The notes below the pieces were generated by a model. The model was not told the DNA's origin, made no database searches, and worked only from the letters and a program-made list of their open reading frames with translations. Shown here piece by piece: positions 8,759 through 18,252 of a stretch of 64,000 nucleotides of DNA (its first letter is position 1; each line of letters begins with the position of its first letter). Source of the stretch: WTJH01 sp049889695 (lineage in GTDB: Bacteria > Bacteroidota > Bacteroidia > Flavobacteriales > Flavobacteriaceae); NCBI GenBank assembly GCA_049889695.1, contig JBMHCX010000009.1, forward strand, positions 1 to 64,000. The letters run 5' to 3'. A program made the translations under genes and the position numbers.

Positions 8759-10125
8759 GCCATTTTAGGTTGAAACTTTGCCGTAAAATGCGGCATCTGT
8801 TCGGGGCGATAGGTCATCTTTAACCCTTTAATATCCATCGATTTGAGTTTAAGAAAATCAAAGGTTTCCAATACATAGTCCAGATGACTCATGGTATATA
8901 CTCGCCTAGGAAGCGCCAAGCGCAGCAACTCTCTTTGGGCGGGCACAAACTGTTTCTTGTAATTTATTTTCCCAAACATAACTGATCCTATTTCACAACT
9001 CCGAATGCCGCCATAGCGATACAATTCACAGGCCATTACTTGTCCAGGATAGTCCTGAGGCTTTAAATGGGGGTAAAAGGCGGCTGCATCGACATACACG
9101 GCATGTCCACCGATAGGATAGAGGACGGGGACGCCCATTTTTTTTAAGCCTTCCCCCAAATACTTGGTCGACGCCATTCGGTAGTTTAAATAGTCCTCAT
9201 CAAAGACTTCTTCTAGTCCAGTAGCCATGGCTTCTAAATCGCGACCACTCATTCCTCCATAGGTCAGATAGCCTTCTTTTAAAATTAAAGCTTGCCGAAA
9301 ATGTTCTTGTAATTGTGGGTCACGGGTGGCAAAAAAACCTCCCATATTCACCAAGCCATCTTTTTTGGCACTCATCAGTACTCCATCGGAAAGCTTACAA
9401 AATTGAAGCGCAATTTCTCGCGCGTCATAATTGATGAAATTGGGTTCGTGATGCTTAACAAAGTAGGAGTTTTCTGCTATTCTGCAGGCGTCTAAATAGA
9501 GGGGGATATTCATATTTCTACAGTACTGCTTTACATGTATCGCATTGGTAATACTCACGGGTTGTCCCCCCATACTATTGTTGGTAACCGTAAGCACAAC
9601 TCCGCTGATTTTTGTCTTGTATTTTTGCAGCAGTTCGGAAAATTTATCCAGATCCATATTCCCCTTAAATCGTTCCTCAGACGATTCATCCAAAATGGGG
9701 CAATCGATGGCCTCCGAACCACTTGCTTCTACATTGGCCCGGGTAGTATCAAAAAAAGTGTTGCTGATGAAAATTTTCCCCGGACCACCGATCAGGGAAA
9801 AAAGAATGTTTTCAGCTGCCCGCCCTTGGTGGGTGGGGAATACAAAGGGGAAGCCCGTCATCTTTTCAATGACGCCTTTTAGACGACTCCAGCTTTTGGA
9901 ACCCGCATAGGACTCGTCTGCCTGCATAAGCGAGGCCCACTGGTGTGAACTCATGGCTGAAGTACCGCTGTCGGTTAGTAAATCGATAATGACATCTTTC
10001 GCCTCTAAGCCGAATAGATTGTAGTTGACATCTGTCAGCAGCCGATTTCTTTCTGCTTCAGTGTTAAAAGGAAGCGGTTCTACAGTTTTGATCCGAAACG
10101 GTTCAATAATTGTTCTGTGTTTCAT
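8755..10125 (-). CDS. tnaA: Tryptophanase
   Basis: PLP-dependent beta-elimination of L-tryptophan to indole, pyruvate and ammonia. The 456-residue length, the opening TIIEPFRIKTVEPL, the DLLTDSGTSAMS segment, the PLP lysine in MSAKKDGLVNMGG and the C-terminal PHFTAKF match the tryptophanase/tyrosine phenol-lyase family. The discriminating segment near residue 385 reads GIRSCEIGS as in tryptophanase (GIRAVEIGS); tyrosine phenol-lyase has an arginine two residues after the serine-containing pair. I therefore favour tryptophanase. I see no TnaC-like leader peptide upstream. Confidence 0.88.
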   Translation of the reverse strand: MKHRTIIEPFRIKTVEPLPFNTEAERNRLLTDVNYNLFGLEAKDVIIDLLTDSGTSAMSSHQWASLMQADESYAGSKSWSRLKGVIEKMTGFPFVFPTHQGRAAENILFSLIGGPGKIFISNTFFDTTRANVEASGSEAIDCPILDESSEERFKGNMDLDKFSELLQKYKTKISGVVLTVTNNSMGGQPVSITNAIHVKQYCRNMNIPLYLDACRIAENSYFVKHHEPNFINYDAREIALQFCKLSDGVLMSAKKDGLVNMGGFFATRDPQLQEHFRQALILKEGYLTYGGMSGRDLEAMATGLEEVFDEDYLNYRMASTKYLGEGLKKMGVPVLYPIGGHAVYVDAAAFYPHLKPQDYPGQVMACELYRYGGIRSCEIGSVMFGKINYKKQFVPAQRELLRLALPRRVYTMSHLDYVLETFDFLKLKSMDIKGLKMTYRPEQMPHFTAKFQPKMA

Positions 10126-10356
10126 AGTAAAGATTTGGTACTTAAATGTAAGATTTTTAAATGAAGCTCAGGGGTACTATTCCCCTAATTCAGTAATTAT
10201 TAGGGCCTTTCGGGTGCCAAAAATTTGTGAATAATTCTTTTGCATAGGGCAAAAAAGTGCCATTTTGGAGTAAGAATTGGGATTTCTCAACAATAGCGGA
10301 GGCTATATTGTTAATTTCTTTAGGGAAGAAGCATTTTTCATTTAACGGGCAAGGCT

Positions 10357-10364
10357 TAATTTTA
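10357..10364 (+). promoter_or_regulatory. Possible -7 box (TAATTTTA) before parE
   Basis: TAATTTTA deviates from TAnnTTTG only at the last base and lies 5 nt before the parE ATG. The 244 bp between tnaA and parE otherwise show only a weak 5-bp hairpin (AGGGG/CCCCT, 10170-10186) without a T tract. Confidence 0.35.
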
Positions 10365-10369
10365 GCCCA

Positions 10370-12232
10370 ATGGCACAAAATACCCAATATACCGAAGACA
10401 ACATCCGATCGCTAGATTGGAAAGAGCACATTCGCATGCGCCCCGGGATGTATATCGGTAAGTTGGGCGATGGGTCTTCTTCCGACGACGGTATCTACAT
10501 ATTGCTCAAGGAGGTATTGGACAACTGTATCGATGAATTTGTGATGGGTGCAGGGAAGACCATAGAGATCAAGATAGACGAGGGGCAAGTGAGTGTCCGC
10601 GACTACGGTCGTGGTATTCCATTAGGGAAAGTCGTCGATGTTGTGTCTAAAATGAATACTGGGGGAAAATACGATACGCGTGCCTTTAAAAAGTCAGTGG
10701 GGCTCAACGGAGTAGGAACCAAAGCGGTGAATGCCTTATCCTCTGATTTTGTTGTTGCCTCTCATCGCGACAACCAGATGAAAAGCGCTCGTTTTTCTTT
10801 TGGAAACCTGATAGAAGAAAAACCCCAAGAAGATTCAAAAGCCAGAAGAGGAACACTGGTTAGGTTTACGCCAGATGCTCAAATATTCAAAAACTACAAA
10901 TATCGCTTCGAGTATATCGAAAAGATGCTCCGGAACTACGTATATCTCAATCCGGGATTAACCATTGTCTTCAACGGAGAGAAATTCTATTCCGAAAACG
11001 GTTTAAAAGATTTATTAGAAGATCAGACCAATGCCTCAGATTTATTGTATCCCATCATACATTTAAGAGGGGAGGATATTGAAATTGCGCTGACACATAG
11101 CCGAACACAATACAGTGAAGAATATCACTCTTTTGTGAACGGGCAACACACGACTCAGGGGGGAACCCACCAAGCGGCCTTTCGAGAAGCACTGGTTAAA
11201 ACGGTTCGTGAATTTTTCGGTAAAAACTACGACGCGTCGGATATCCGAAAATCTGTCATTGCCGCGATCAGCATTAAAGTGATGGAACCCGTTTTTGAGT
11301 CCCAGACCAAAACAAAATTGGGGTCTACAGATATGGGAGGCGATTTGCCCACGGTCCGAACTTATATCAATGACTATGTCAGTACGCAACTAGACAACTT
11401 TCTGCACAAAAATGCAGAGGTTGCCGAGGCCTTGCAACGAAAAATAATTCAAGCTGAAAAAGAGAGGAAAGAATTATCCGGCATTCGTAAGTTGGCCAGA
11501 GAGCGCGCCAAAAAAGCAAGCCTACACAATAAGAAATTGCGCGACTGCCGTGTACACCTAAATGATCTTAAAAAAGATCGTCGTCTAGAAACGACCCTAT
11601 TCATTACCGAGGGAGACTCGGCCAGTGGCTCCATCACCAAGTCGAGAGATGTAAACACCCAGGCCGTTTTCAGTCTTCGTGGGAAGCCCCTCAATAGCTA
11701 TGGTATGCACAAAAAGGTGGTCTATGAAAATGAAGAGTTTAACCTCCTCCAGGCGGCATTAAACATTGAGGAAAGCATAGAAAACCTTCGCTATAACAAT
11801 ATCATTATCGCAACGGATGCCGATGTCGACGGCATGCACATCCGATTGCTACTCATTACCTTCTTTTTGCAGTTTTTCCCCGAACTTATCAAAGAGGGAC
11901 ACATATATATTTTACAAACGCCTCTTTTTCGGGTTAGAAACCGCAAGAAAACCATCTATTGTTATTCCGAGGAAGAGAAAAGAATTGCTCTGCAAGAGCT
12001 TGGAAATCAGTCTGAAATAACACGATTCAAAGGGTTAGGAGAAATATCTCCTGATGAATTCAAGCATTTTATCGGAGAAGACATGCGGATCGACCCCGTT
12101 TTGATGGATAAAGGTACAACTGTCGAGGATTTGCTTTCTTTTTATATGGGAAAAAACACCCAGGATCGTCAAAATTTCATCATCGACAACTTGAAAGTAG
12201 AACTCGACCTAATCGAAGAGAAGAATACCTAA
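10370..12232 (+). CDS. parE: DNA topoisomerase IV subunit B
   Basis: ATPase subunit of topoisomerase IV, which decatenates daughter chromosomes. The 620-residue protein has the GHKL ATPase motifs (DNCIDEF near residue 50, DYGRGIPLG, GLNGVGTKAVNA), a transducer domain, and the Toprim motifs TEGDSASGS near residue 420 and TDADVDGMHIR near residue 483. The GRGIPVG and YKVSGGLHG variants typical of GyrB are not both present, and the partner gene next door lacks GyrA signatures, so ParE is favoured over GyrB. parC follows after 3 bp. Confidence 0.95.
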   Translation: MAQNTQYTEDNIRSLDWKEHIRMRPGMYIGKLGDGSSSDDGIYILLKEVLDNCIDEFVMGAGKTIEIKIDEGQVSVRDYGRGIPLGKVVDVVSKMNTGGKYDTRAFKKSVGLNGVGTKAVNALSSDFVVASHRDNQMKSARFSFGNLIEEKPQEDSKARRGTLVRFTPDAQIFKNYKYRFEYIEKMLRNYVYLNPGLTIVFNGEKFYSENGLKDLLEDQTNASDLLYPIIHLRGEDIEIALTHSRTQYSEEYHSFVNGQHTTQGGTHQAAFREALVKTVREFFGKNYDASDIRKSVIAAISIKVMEPVFESQTKTKLGSTDMGGDLPTVRTYINDYVSTQLDNFLHKNAEVAEALQRKIIQAEKERKELSGIRKLARERAKKASLHNKKLRDCRVHLNDLKKDRRLETTLFITEGDSASGSITKSRDVNTQAVFSLRGKPLNSYGMHKKVVYENEEFNLLQAALNIEESIENLRYNNIIIATDADVDGMHIRLLLITFFLQFFPELIKEGHIYILQTPLFRVRNRKKTIYCYSEEEKRIALQELGNQSEITRFKGLGEISPDEFKHFIGEDMRIDPVLMDKGTTVEDLLSFYMGKNTQDRQNFIIDNLKVELDLIEEKNT

Positions 12233-12235
12233 AAC

Positions 12236-14809
12236 ATGGAGGAACATCTGGAAAGCAACGCGTCTGGTGAAAGTTTGGTGAAAGTATCCGGTATGTATGA
12301 AGACTGGTTCTTAGACTATGCTTCCTATGTAATACTCGAACGAGCGGTGCCAGCAATTTTTGACGGATTTAAACCGGTCCAGAGAAGAATTCTTCACTCC
12401 ATGAAGGATCTTGATGATGGTCGATACAACAAAGTGGCCAACATCGTTGGGCATACCATGCAATATCACCCCCATGGAGATGCCAGTATTGCCGATGCAA
12501 TGGTACAATTGGGGCAAAAAGACCTGCTCATTGATATGCAAGGGAATTGGGGGAACATCCTCACGGGTGACAGAGCTGCTGCTTCTCGATATATCGAAGC
12601 CCGATTGTCTAAGTTTGCCTTGGAAGTGGTCTTTAGCCCAAAAGTAACCACCTGGCAATCGTCCTACGACGGAAGAAAAAAAGAACCGGTTCACCTGCCC
12701 GTTAAGTTTCCTTTGCTATTGGCACAGGGGGCAGAGGGAATTGCAGTAGGATTATCGACTAAAATTCTTCCGCATAATTTTCAAGAGCTGCTCAAGGCCA
12801 GTATCAAATACCTGAAAGGGCAAAGTTTTGAACTCTATCCCGATTTTCAGACGGGAGGAATCGTCGATGTGCAAAACTACAACGACGGTCAAAGAGGGGG
12901 GAAAATACGTGTTCGGGCAAAAATTGAAACCCTCGATAAAAACACCCTTGTCATTCGGGAAATTCCCCACAGCACTACGACTTCTTCATTGATCGACAGT
13001 ATCCTGAAGGCAAACGAAAAGGGAAAGATTAAAATCAAAAAAATTGAAGACAATACTTCTGCCGAAGTGGAGATTTTGATCCATCTGCCTTCTGGGACTT
13101 CCCCTGACAAAACCATCGATGCACTTTATGCATTTACAGCCTGTGAAACTTCTATCTCTCCTTTAGGATGTATCATCGAAGATAATAAGCCCTTGTTTTT
13201 AGGGGTGAGCGATATGCTGAAAATATCCACGGACACGACGGTTCAGTTGTTGAAAATGGAATTGGAAGTTCAGCTGGAAGAGCTTGAAAATCAGTGGCAT
13301 TTCGCATCTCTTGAGCGTATATTTATTGAAAACAGAATCTATAGAGATATAGAAGAACAAGAAAGCTGGGAAGGTGTTTTGGCCGCTATTCAGCAAGGCT
13401 TACAGCCGCATATTAAGCACCTTAAAAGAGAGGTGACCGAAGCAGACATCGTCCGACTCACAGAAATTCGAATCAAGAGAATTTCAAAATTCGATATCGA
13501 CAAGGCTCAACAAAAAATTGAAGCTTTAGAGGGGGATATTGCTGAAGTGAAAAATAACCTCAGCCACCTGATCGACTACGCTATCCGCTTTTTTACGCAT
13601 CTGCAAAAAACCTATGGAAAAGGGAAAGAGCGAAAGACAGAAATCCGAATTTTCGACGATGTCGATGCTAAAAAAGTAGTGGTTCGAAATCAGAAACTAT
13701 ACGTGAATCGAGCGGAAGGCTTTATAGGAACTGGACTTCGTAAAGACGAATTTATCTGTGATTGTTCTGATATAGACGATATCATTGTCTTTACAAAAGA
13801 TGGAAACATGCAAGTGGTTCGTGTAGATTCTAAGGTTTTTGTCGGGAAAGACATCATTCACGCGGCTATCTTTAAAAAGAAGGATACGCGAACCGTCTAC
13901 AATATGATTTATCGCGACGGAAAACCCGGCACCTCATATATCAAGCGTTTTTCGGTCACCGGTGTAACGCGCGAAAAAAAATACGACTTAACCCAAGGTA
14001 AACCCAAATCTGAAGTACTCTATTTTACGGCCAACCCTAATGGGGAAGCTGAAATCGTGAGCATTTTATTGCGAAATACGGGCACTATAAAGAAACTCAA
14101 GTGGGATTTAGATTTTGCAGACCTTCAAATCAAAGGCCGATCAGTTCGCGGGAATATAGTTACCAAATACCCCATTCGAAAGATTCAATTGAAGGAAAAA
14201 GGAATCTCCACGCTGCAAGCCAGAAATATTTGGTTTGATCCGGCCATACGCAGGATAAATTTTGAAGAAAGAGGAGAGTTATTGGGTGCCTTCAAAGGGG
14301 ATGATAAACTTTTAGTTCTTTCTGAAAAAGGAAGTGCCCGGGTATTGGAACCCGATCCGAGCTTGCATTTCAGGGACGACGATTTCACCATTGAAAAATG
14401 GATTCCACACAAACCGATCACTGCCATTTATTTCGACGAAGCTAAAGGAAAGTATTTCTTGAAGCGATTTTTGGTCGAAAATGAAAAAAAGGAAGATGTG
14501 TTCCTTAAAGACAATACTAAGTTTGTCTTTGCCACTACGGAAGGACGCCCCCTAATTGAGGTCCAATTCGTGAAGCCGGCAGGCAAGGAAGTTCCACCAC
14601 CACTAGTGATATGGGCAGAGGATTTTATTAGTGTTAAGGGAATTCAAGCAATGGGAAATCAGTTGACCAACCAACGCGTTAAAAAGGTGCAAGTTACGGA
14701 TAGACAGGAATTTATCACTGAAGTTCCCACCCCGGAAATCGAAGTGAACTCAGAGGAAATTCTGGGAGATCAGGAAGATGACGACTCGCAAATACGCCTA
14801 AATTTATAA
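12236..14809 (+). CDS. parC: DNA topoisomerase IV subunit A
   Basis: Catalytic DNA-cleaving subunit of topoisomerase IV. The 857-residue protein carries the winged-helix region with HPHGDASIADAM and the active-site tyrosine in AAASRYIEARL near residue 120. A long coiled-coil (about 350-450) and a degenerate beta-pinwheel C-terminal half follow. No intact GyrA box (QRRGGKG) is visible, which agrees with topoisomerase IV rather than gyrase. The acidic C-terminal tail is typical for Bacteroidota ParC. It is encoded directly after parE and ends 2 bp before the convergent terC. Confidence 0.95.
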   Translation: MEEHLESNASGESLVKVSGMYEDWFLDYASYVILERAVPAIFDGFKPVQRRILHSMKDLDDGRYNKVANIVGHTMQYHPHGDASIADAMVQLGQKDLLIDMQGNWGNILTGDRAAASRYIEARLSKFALEVVFSPKVTTWQSSYDGRKKEPVHLPVKFPLLLAQGAEGIAVGLSTKILPHNFQELLKASIKYLKGQSFELYPDFQTGGIVDVQNYNDGQRGGKIRVRAKIETLDKNTLVIREIPHSTTTSSLIDSILKANEKGKIKIKKIEDNTSAEVEILIHLPSGTSPDKTIDALYAFTACETSISPLGCIIEDNKPLFLGVSDMLKISTDTTVQLLKMELEVQLEELENQWHFASLERIFIENRIYRDIEEQESWEGVLAAIQQGLQPHIKHLKREVTEADIVRLTEIRIKRISKFDIDKAQQKIEALEGDIAEVKNNLSHLIDYAIRFFTHLQKTYGKGKERKTEIRIFDDVDAKKVVVRNQKLYVNRAEGFIGTGLRKDEFICDCSDIDDIIVFTKDGNMQVVRVDSKVFVGKDIIHAAIFKKKDTRTVYNMIYRDGKPGTSYIKRFSVTGVTREKKYDLTQGKPKSEVLYFTANPNGEAEIVSILLRNTGTIKKLKWDLDFADLQIKGRSVRGNIVTKYPIRKIQLKEKGISTLQARNIWFDPAIRRINFEERGELLGAFKGDDKLLVLSEKGSARVLEPDPSLHFRDDDFTIEKWIPHKPITAIYFDEAKGKYFLKRFLVENEKKEDVFLKDNTKFVFATTEGRPLIEVQFVKPAGKEVPPPLVIWAEDFISVKGIQAMGNQLTNQRVKKVQVTDRQEFITEVPTPEIEVNSEEILGDQEDDDSQIRLNL

Positions 14810-14811
14810 GC

Positions 14812-15573
14812 TTACTTTTTTCTCATTTTCATGTTGAGGAACTCTACTCCTAATGAAAACGCGATGGCAAAATAGAGATATCCCTTCGGAACAGCTCCGA
14901 CCTCTTGTTCCCAAACAGATAAGTGCGAAAGGTGAGCGGCCTCTGCCACTAGCATAAATCCGATCAATAATAAAAAAGAAAGTCCCAACACCTGTAGTGA
15001 GGGGTGTTTTTCAATAAATGTCCCCACCGGACGGGCAAAAATCATCATGATAATCACCGAGATCACTACCGCAATAGCCATGATGGCAAGGGCGCCACTG
15101 AGACCGTTTGTCATTCCGATTGCCGTGAGAATAGAGTCGAAGGAAAAAACAAGGTTGATTAAAATGATCTGAATAAGGGCTCTCCCAAAAGTGTAGTGAG
15201 CAGTAGATATTTCAGGTCCCTTTTCGAAGCCCTCTACTTTTTCATAGATTTCTTTGGTACTCTTGTAGAGTAAGAACAATCCGCCCAGGGCCAAAATAAT
15301 CGATTGGCCGTTGAGTTCTACCGACAGATAATCGTTGTGCACGCTGAAAAATGATTTTTGCATTTGCAGGAAGACCGAAATTCCTAGCAATAGCCCTAAG
15401 CGCAGAAACATTGCCAACAGCAATCCCCATTGGGTGGCTTTTTTCCGCTGATGTTCAGCTACTTTCCCTGCAACCACTGAGATAAACAATATATTATCGA
15501 TGCCTAAAACAATCTCTAAAAAAGTAAGGGTCAACAGTGCACTAAGGGCTTCAGTGGTCATTAAGGCTTCCAT
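14812..15573 (-). CDS. TerC family integral membrane protein
   Basis: A 253-residue TerC-family protein with about seven transmembrane segments. TerC-like proteins are linked to tellurite resistance and, more recently, to metal (Mn) efflux that supports exported metalloenzymes. The N-terminal LEIVLGIDNILFIS and the later VFSFDSILTAIGM carry the family's conserved membrane aspartates. The start at 15573 aligns with the usual length before LTLTFLEIV; it overlaps the upstream lipoprotein gene by 13 bp. An alternative ATG at 15561 would form a TAATG junction with that gene. Substrate not determinable here. Confidence 0.88.
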   Translation of the reverse strand: MEALMTTEALSALLTLTFLEIVLGIDNILFISVVAGKVAEHQRKKATQWGLLLAMFLRLGLLLGISVFLQMQKSFFSVHNDYLSVELNGQSIILALGGLFLLYKSTKEIYEKVEGFEKGPEISTAHYTFGRALIQIILINLVFSFDSILTAIGMTNGLSGALAIMAIAVVISVIIMMIFARPVGTFIEKHPSLQVLGLSFLLLIGFMLVAEAAHLSHLSVWEQEVGAVPKGYLYFAIAFSLGVEFLNMKMRKK

Positions 15574-15956
15574 GCATCACTAATTTTTGTCGCTTTTCCT
15601 CTTTGACTACTCCCAGGCTGATTCACAAAGCTGTATTCAAACGTATAGGTATCAGCAGTCGTTTTTAAAATTTTAATTTTCAGAGGACGTTTTTCTTGAT
15701 TATTCTTCGGATTGATTTTTGTGAGGATACATTCACAAGGGTTTACCCATCGTATACTTGCTGAATCGATCGCTCCCTTATAGTGTTCAATTTCTATACT
15801 TGGGGAACGGTAAAAAGTGGTCGTTTCTATCGTATTGTTGACAATACTCTCGAAGGTAAAAGTGCCTGTCTGAAAGGGTTCGCAGTTGCGTTCAGGGGTG
15901 TAACAAGAAAACACCAAAAAGATGCATCCAAGCCAGTATCGTTTTAGCATCCCCAA
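15561..15956 (-). CDS. Small lipoprotein, unknown function
   Basis: A 131-residue protein with a signal peptide ending in a lipobox (VFSC, C18), so it is probably anchored to the outer or inner membrane facing the periplasm. After the cysteine it has a second CxxF motif and a CECI motif near residue 80, giving a likely disulfide. Homologues in Flavobacteriaceae sit next to parC and are often mislabelled DNA topoisomerase IV through annotation transfer; nothing in the sequence supports topoisomerase activity. It lies 2 bp downstream of the XRE regulator gene and overlaps terC. Confidence 0.8.
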   Translation of the reverse strand: MGMLKRYWLGCIFLVFSCYTPERNCEPFQTGTFTFESIVNNTIETTTFYRSPSIEIEHYKGAIDSASIRWVNPCECILTKINPKNNQEKRPLKIKILKTTADTYTFEYSFVNQPGSSQRGKATKISDAWKP

Positions 15957-15958
15957 AA

Positions 15959-16360
15959 TTAAGGCTTTTTTGGAAGATAGGTTTCAAAACGTCCGTCCGG
16001 ATAAAGCACGATGACACGCTCTGGTGTTTCAGTAGAAACGGGAAAATTGGTTGGGTTGTCTTCTAGCGCTGGTGGATCAACTTCATCGAATAATTCGGAA
16101 GATATTTTGGGAAGGCTTGGCGGAGGTGGAGGAGAGTGGAGGGGAACTTTTCTTCCATAGAGCAATTCTTCCAGACTAATATCTTCAAATGCGTCGACTG
16201 TTTTGATCACAAATTCTAAGCTGGGTTTATTCCGTCCAGAAAGAATATGAGAAATGGAGGAGCGGGGCACACCAATACGATCGGCAAAGCTCGAAGCATT
16301 TAACTGATGCTTTTGGCGCAATTCTTCTATACGTTCAATAAGTGCCGAGTAATTTAACAT
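15959..16360 (-). CDS. XRE-family transcriptional regulator
   Basis: A 133-residue DNA-binding protein. Residues 5-60 form a Cro/CI-type helix-turn-helix (SSFADRIGVPRSSISHILSG). A proline-rich linker (PPPPP near residue 80) and a short C-terminal segment ERVIVLYPDGRFETYLP follow. The start at 16360 fits the HTH family; a longer frame to 16447 adds an unrelated N-terminus read from the AT-rich operator region. The start codon lies inside one copy of the repeated ACATTTGTAAA element, so the protein plausibly represses itself and the divergent M14 peptidase (inference). The lipoprotein gene and terC follow on the same strand. Confidence 0.85.
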   Translation of the reverse strand: MLNYSALIERIEELRQKHQLNASSFADRIGVPRSSISHILSGRNKPSLEFVIKTVDAFEDISLEELLYGRKVPLHSPPPPPSLPKISSELFDEVDPPALEDNPTNFPVSTETPERVIVLYPDGRFETYLPKKP

Positions 16361-16606
16361 TTGTAAACAATTGTTTGATTTACATTTGTAATATACGATA
16401 TATTTTGCAATCACATATGACAATATCACATTAATTACATTAAACAATAAGTTTAATTATACCACCTAATTAATTGGTTTTAAGTATTTAAAGGCTTGTA
16501 TTGAGAACATATGTGAATTTTAAACGCTAATTAGTACACAATTGTAAATTAATAGGAACTTTCAAGGTGATACAATTGTAAACAAAAGGATTTTTACATT
16601 TGTAAA
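16357..16606. promoter_or_regulatory. Divergent regulatory region with repeated ACAWTTGTAAA operator-like sites
   Basis: The intergenic region between the XRE gene and the M14 peptidase holds five copies of ACA(A/T)TTGTAA(A): 16357-16368, 16382-16392, 16538-16548, 16572-16583 and 16596-16606. The core TACAATTGTA at 16571-16580 is a perfect palindrome, and AAACAATTGTTT (16365-16376) is a second perfect palindrome overlapping site 1. Sites cluster at both ends: the first covers the XRE start codon, and the last ends immediately before the peptidase ATG. This is the layout of an autoregulated divergent promoter. Binding by the adjacent XRE protein is inference. Confidence 0.7.
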
Positions 16607-17695
16607 ATGAAATCTAACCTACGATACTATCCTCCTGAGAAATGGGCCCATGATTGGAAGAAACATTCGTTTGATTATGCAACAGAGTGTATTGGTTATT
16701 CCGTTCAACAGCGGGCTATAGAAGTTATTTATGTTGGAAATGGTCCTGTAAAGGTCCTGATGTGGTCGCAAATGCACGGAAATGAAAGCTCTTCCACCCG
16801 TGCACTTGTTCAATTATTGGACCATTACCGAACAGCTGAAGGCGTTTCTGCACTAGCAGGGGTTCAACTGGCCATTATTCCACAACTCAACCCAGATGGT
16901 GCCGCACTTTACACCCGTTTAAACGCACAGCAACAAGACCTCAATCGGGATGCGCAAGCCCTATCACAGCCAGAAAGTGTTGTTTTGCAGCAATTCTGCC
17001 AGCAATACCAGCCTCATTATGCCTTTAATCTACATGGGCAGCGAACAATTTTTGGCGCAGGGCTGCAGGGGCGTCCTGCTACGCTATCTTTTTTAGCTCC
17101 AGCTGGCGATGCAGAAAAAAATATTACTAAAGCCCGGTTAAAAGCGATGCATCTGATAGCAGATATCCGACAGGAGCTACCGACAGATCTAGACGAAGCC
17201 GTAGGGCGTTATGACGATGCGTTTAACCTCAATTGTGTAGGTGATACCTTTACCCAATTGGGCATTCCTACGCTTTTATTTGAATCTGGACATTATCCGC
17301 AAGATTATGATCGCACAACGACCGTTAATTTTACTTTTCAAGCGCTCAAGGCGGCTATTCTCAGAATACAAAAGCCAATAGCCCGCAAGGACCCTGCTGC
17401 GGATTACCATAAAATACCAGAAAACACCAAAGACTGGGTCGATCTAATGCTTCATCCGGTAACACTTGTTAAAGACGAGGAATTAATGCCTGATCAGTTC
17501 TTGTTTTTACAATATGAAGAGCAGTTGAAAGAGGGGAGTATCGAATTTAAACCTGTTTTTCATTCAATATCGCCTGAAAAGTCCTTTAAGCCCCACACTC
17601 AAATTCAATTCAACAATAAAAATGAAGTCTTTCAGATAGGAGAAAAAGATCTGAAAAGTTGGAATTACAACAATTTGTTAATGAATTATCTTTAA
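16607..17695 (+). CDS. M14-family zinc carboxypeptidase
   Basis: A 362-residue metallopeptidase of the M14 (succinylglutamate desuccinylase/carboxypeptidase) superfamily. The zinc motif HGNE is at residues 57-60, the third zinc histidine is probably in FNLHGQ near residue 143, and the catalytic glutamate lies in LLFESGHY near residue 225. No signal peptide is visible, so it is probably cytoplasmic. The start ATG directly abuts an operator-like repeat. It is transcribed divergently from an XRE regulator, suggesting specific control of this peptidase. An Lrp-type regulator follows 62 bp downstream. Physiological substrate unknown. Confidence 0.85.
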   Translation: MKSNLRYYPPEKWAHDWKKHSFDYATECIGYSVQQRAIEVIYVGNGPVKVLMWSQMHGNESSSTRALVQLLDHYRTAEGVSALAGVQLAIIPQLNPDGAALYTRLNAQQQDLNRDAQALSQPESVVLQQFCQQYQPHYAFNLHGQRTIFGAGLQGRPATLSFLAPAGDAEKNITKARLKAMHLIADIRQELPTDLDEAVGRYDDAFNLNCVGDTFTQLGIPTLLFESGHYPQDYDRTTTVNFTFQALKAAILRIQKPIARKDPAADYHKIPENTKDWVDLMLHPVTLVKDEELMPDQFLFLQYEEQLKEGSIEFKPVFHSISPEKSFKPHTQIQFNNKNEVFQIGEKDLKSWNYNNLLMNYL

Positions 17696-17734
17696 TTAAA
17701 CACCTAATCAATTCCATTATTTGTATATAATTAT

Positions 17735-17742
17735 TAATTTTG
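17735..17742 (+). promoter_or_regulatory. Candidate -7 box (TAATTTTG) of the Lrp-family gene
   Basis: Matches TAnnTTTG and ends 15 nt before the chosen ATG at 17758. It would lie inside the coding region if translation began at the upstream TTG (17740), which supports the later start. Confidence 0.5.
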
Positions 17743-17757
17743 TTAAAAATTATAGCG

Positions 17758-18237
17758 ATGTCAAAGATGAAATTAGATGAGGTCGACCATCAGATACTTG
17801 ATATCTTAATCGACAATACACGTATCCCTTTTACAGAAATTTCCAAGCGCTTACTCATTTCCGCTGGTACGGTTCACGTCCGCGTTAAAAAGATGGAAGA
17901 AGCAGGAATTATTCAAGGTTCCTCGCTTACGCTAGATTATGTGAAGTTAGGGTATGCTTTTATTGCCTACGTGGGTATCTTCTTAAATCAGACCAAACGA
18001 ACGGCTGAGGTTATTCAACGACTGAATGATATTCCTTCCGTCACAGTCGCACATATTACCACAGGAAAATTCAATATTTTTTGTAAGGTTCGAGCGCGTA
18101 ATACGCAACATGCCAAAGAGATTATTTTTAGTATAGATGAGATTGATGGTGTTTCTAGAACCGAAACGATGATATCTCTAGAAGAAAGCATCAACGACAA
18201 AAAACGTCTGATGCACAGCATATTTAACGATTTATAA
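17758..18237 (+). CDS. Lrp/AsnC-family transcriptional regulator
   Basis: A 159-residue feast/famine regulator. The N-terminal winged helix (DHQILDILIDNTRIPFTEIS, then an HTH with SAGTVHVRVKKMEEAGII) and the C-terminal RAM ligand-binding domain (about residues 70-150) are both present. Such proteins form dimers to octamers that sense amino acids. The start is set at the ATG at 17758 because it gives the usual MSKMKLDEVDHQIL beginning. ppc follows after 15 bp on the same strand, which may reflect joint transcription. The effector cannot be deduced. Confidence 0.9.
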   Translation: MSKMKLDEVDHQILDILIDNTRIPFTEISKRLLISAGTVHVRVKKMEEAGIIQGSSLTLDYVKLGYAFIAYVGIFLNQTKRTAEVIQRLNDIPSVTVAHITTGKFNIFCKVRARNTQHAKEIIFSIDEIDGVSRTETMISLEESINDKKRLMHSIFNDL

Positions 18238-18252
18238 AGATCACTAACATCA

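Noticed and set aside
8755..10125. Tyrosine phenol-lyase as the identity of the tnaA gene
   Set aside because: The segment after GIRS reads CEIGS as in tryptophanase, lacking the arginine that defines tyrosine phenol-lyase.
10170..10186. AGGGG-TACTATT-CCCCT hairpin upstream of tnaA
   Set aside because: Only five base pairs and no T tract on either strand; too weak to call a terminator or riboswitch.
10190..10387. 65-codon minus-strand frame across the tnaA-parE intergenic region
   Set aside because: It covers the parE start and the likely parE -7 box, has no family resemblance and no clear promoter.
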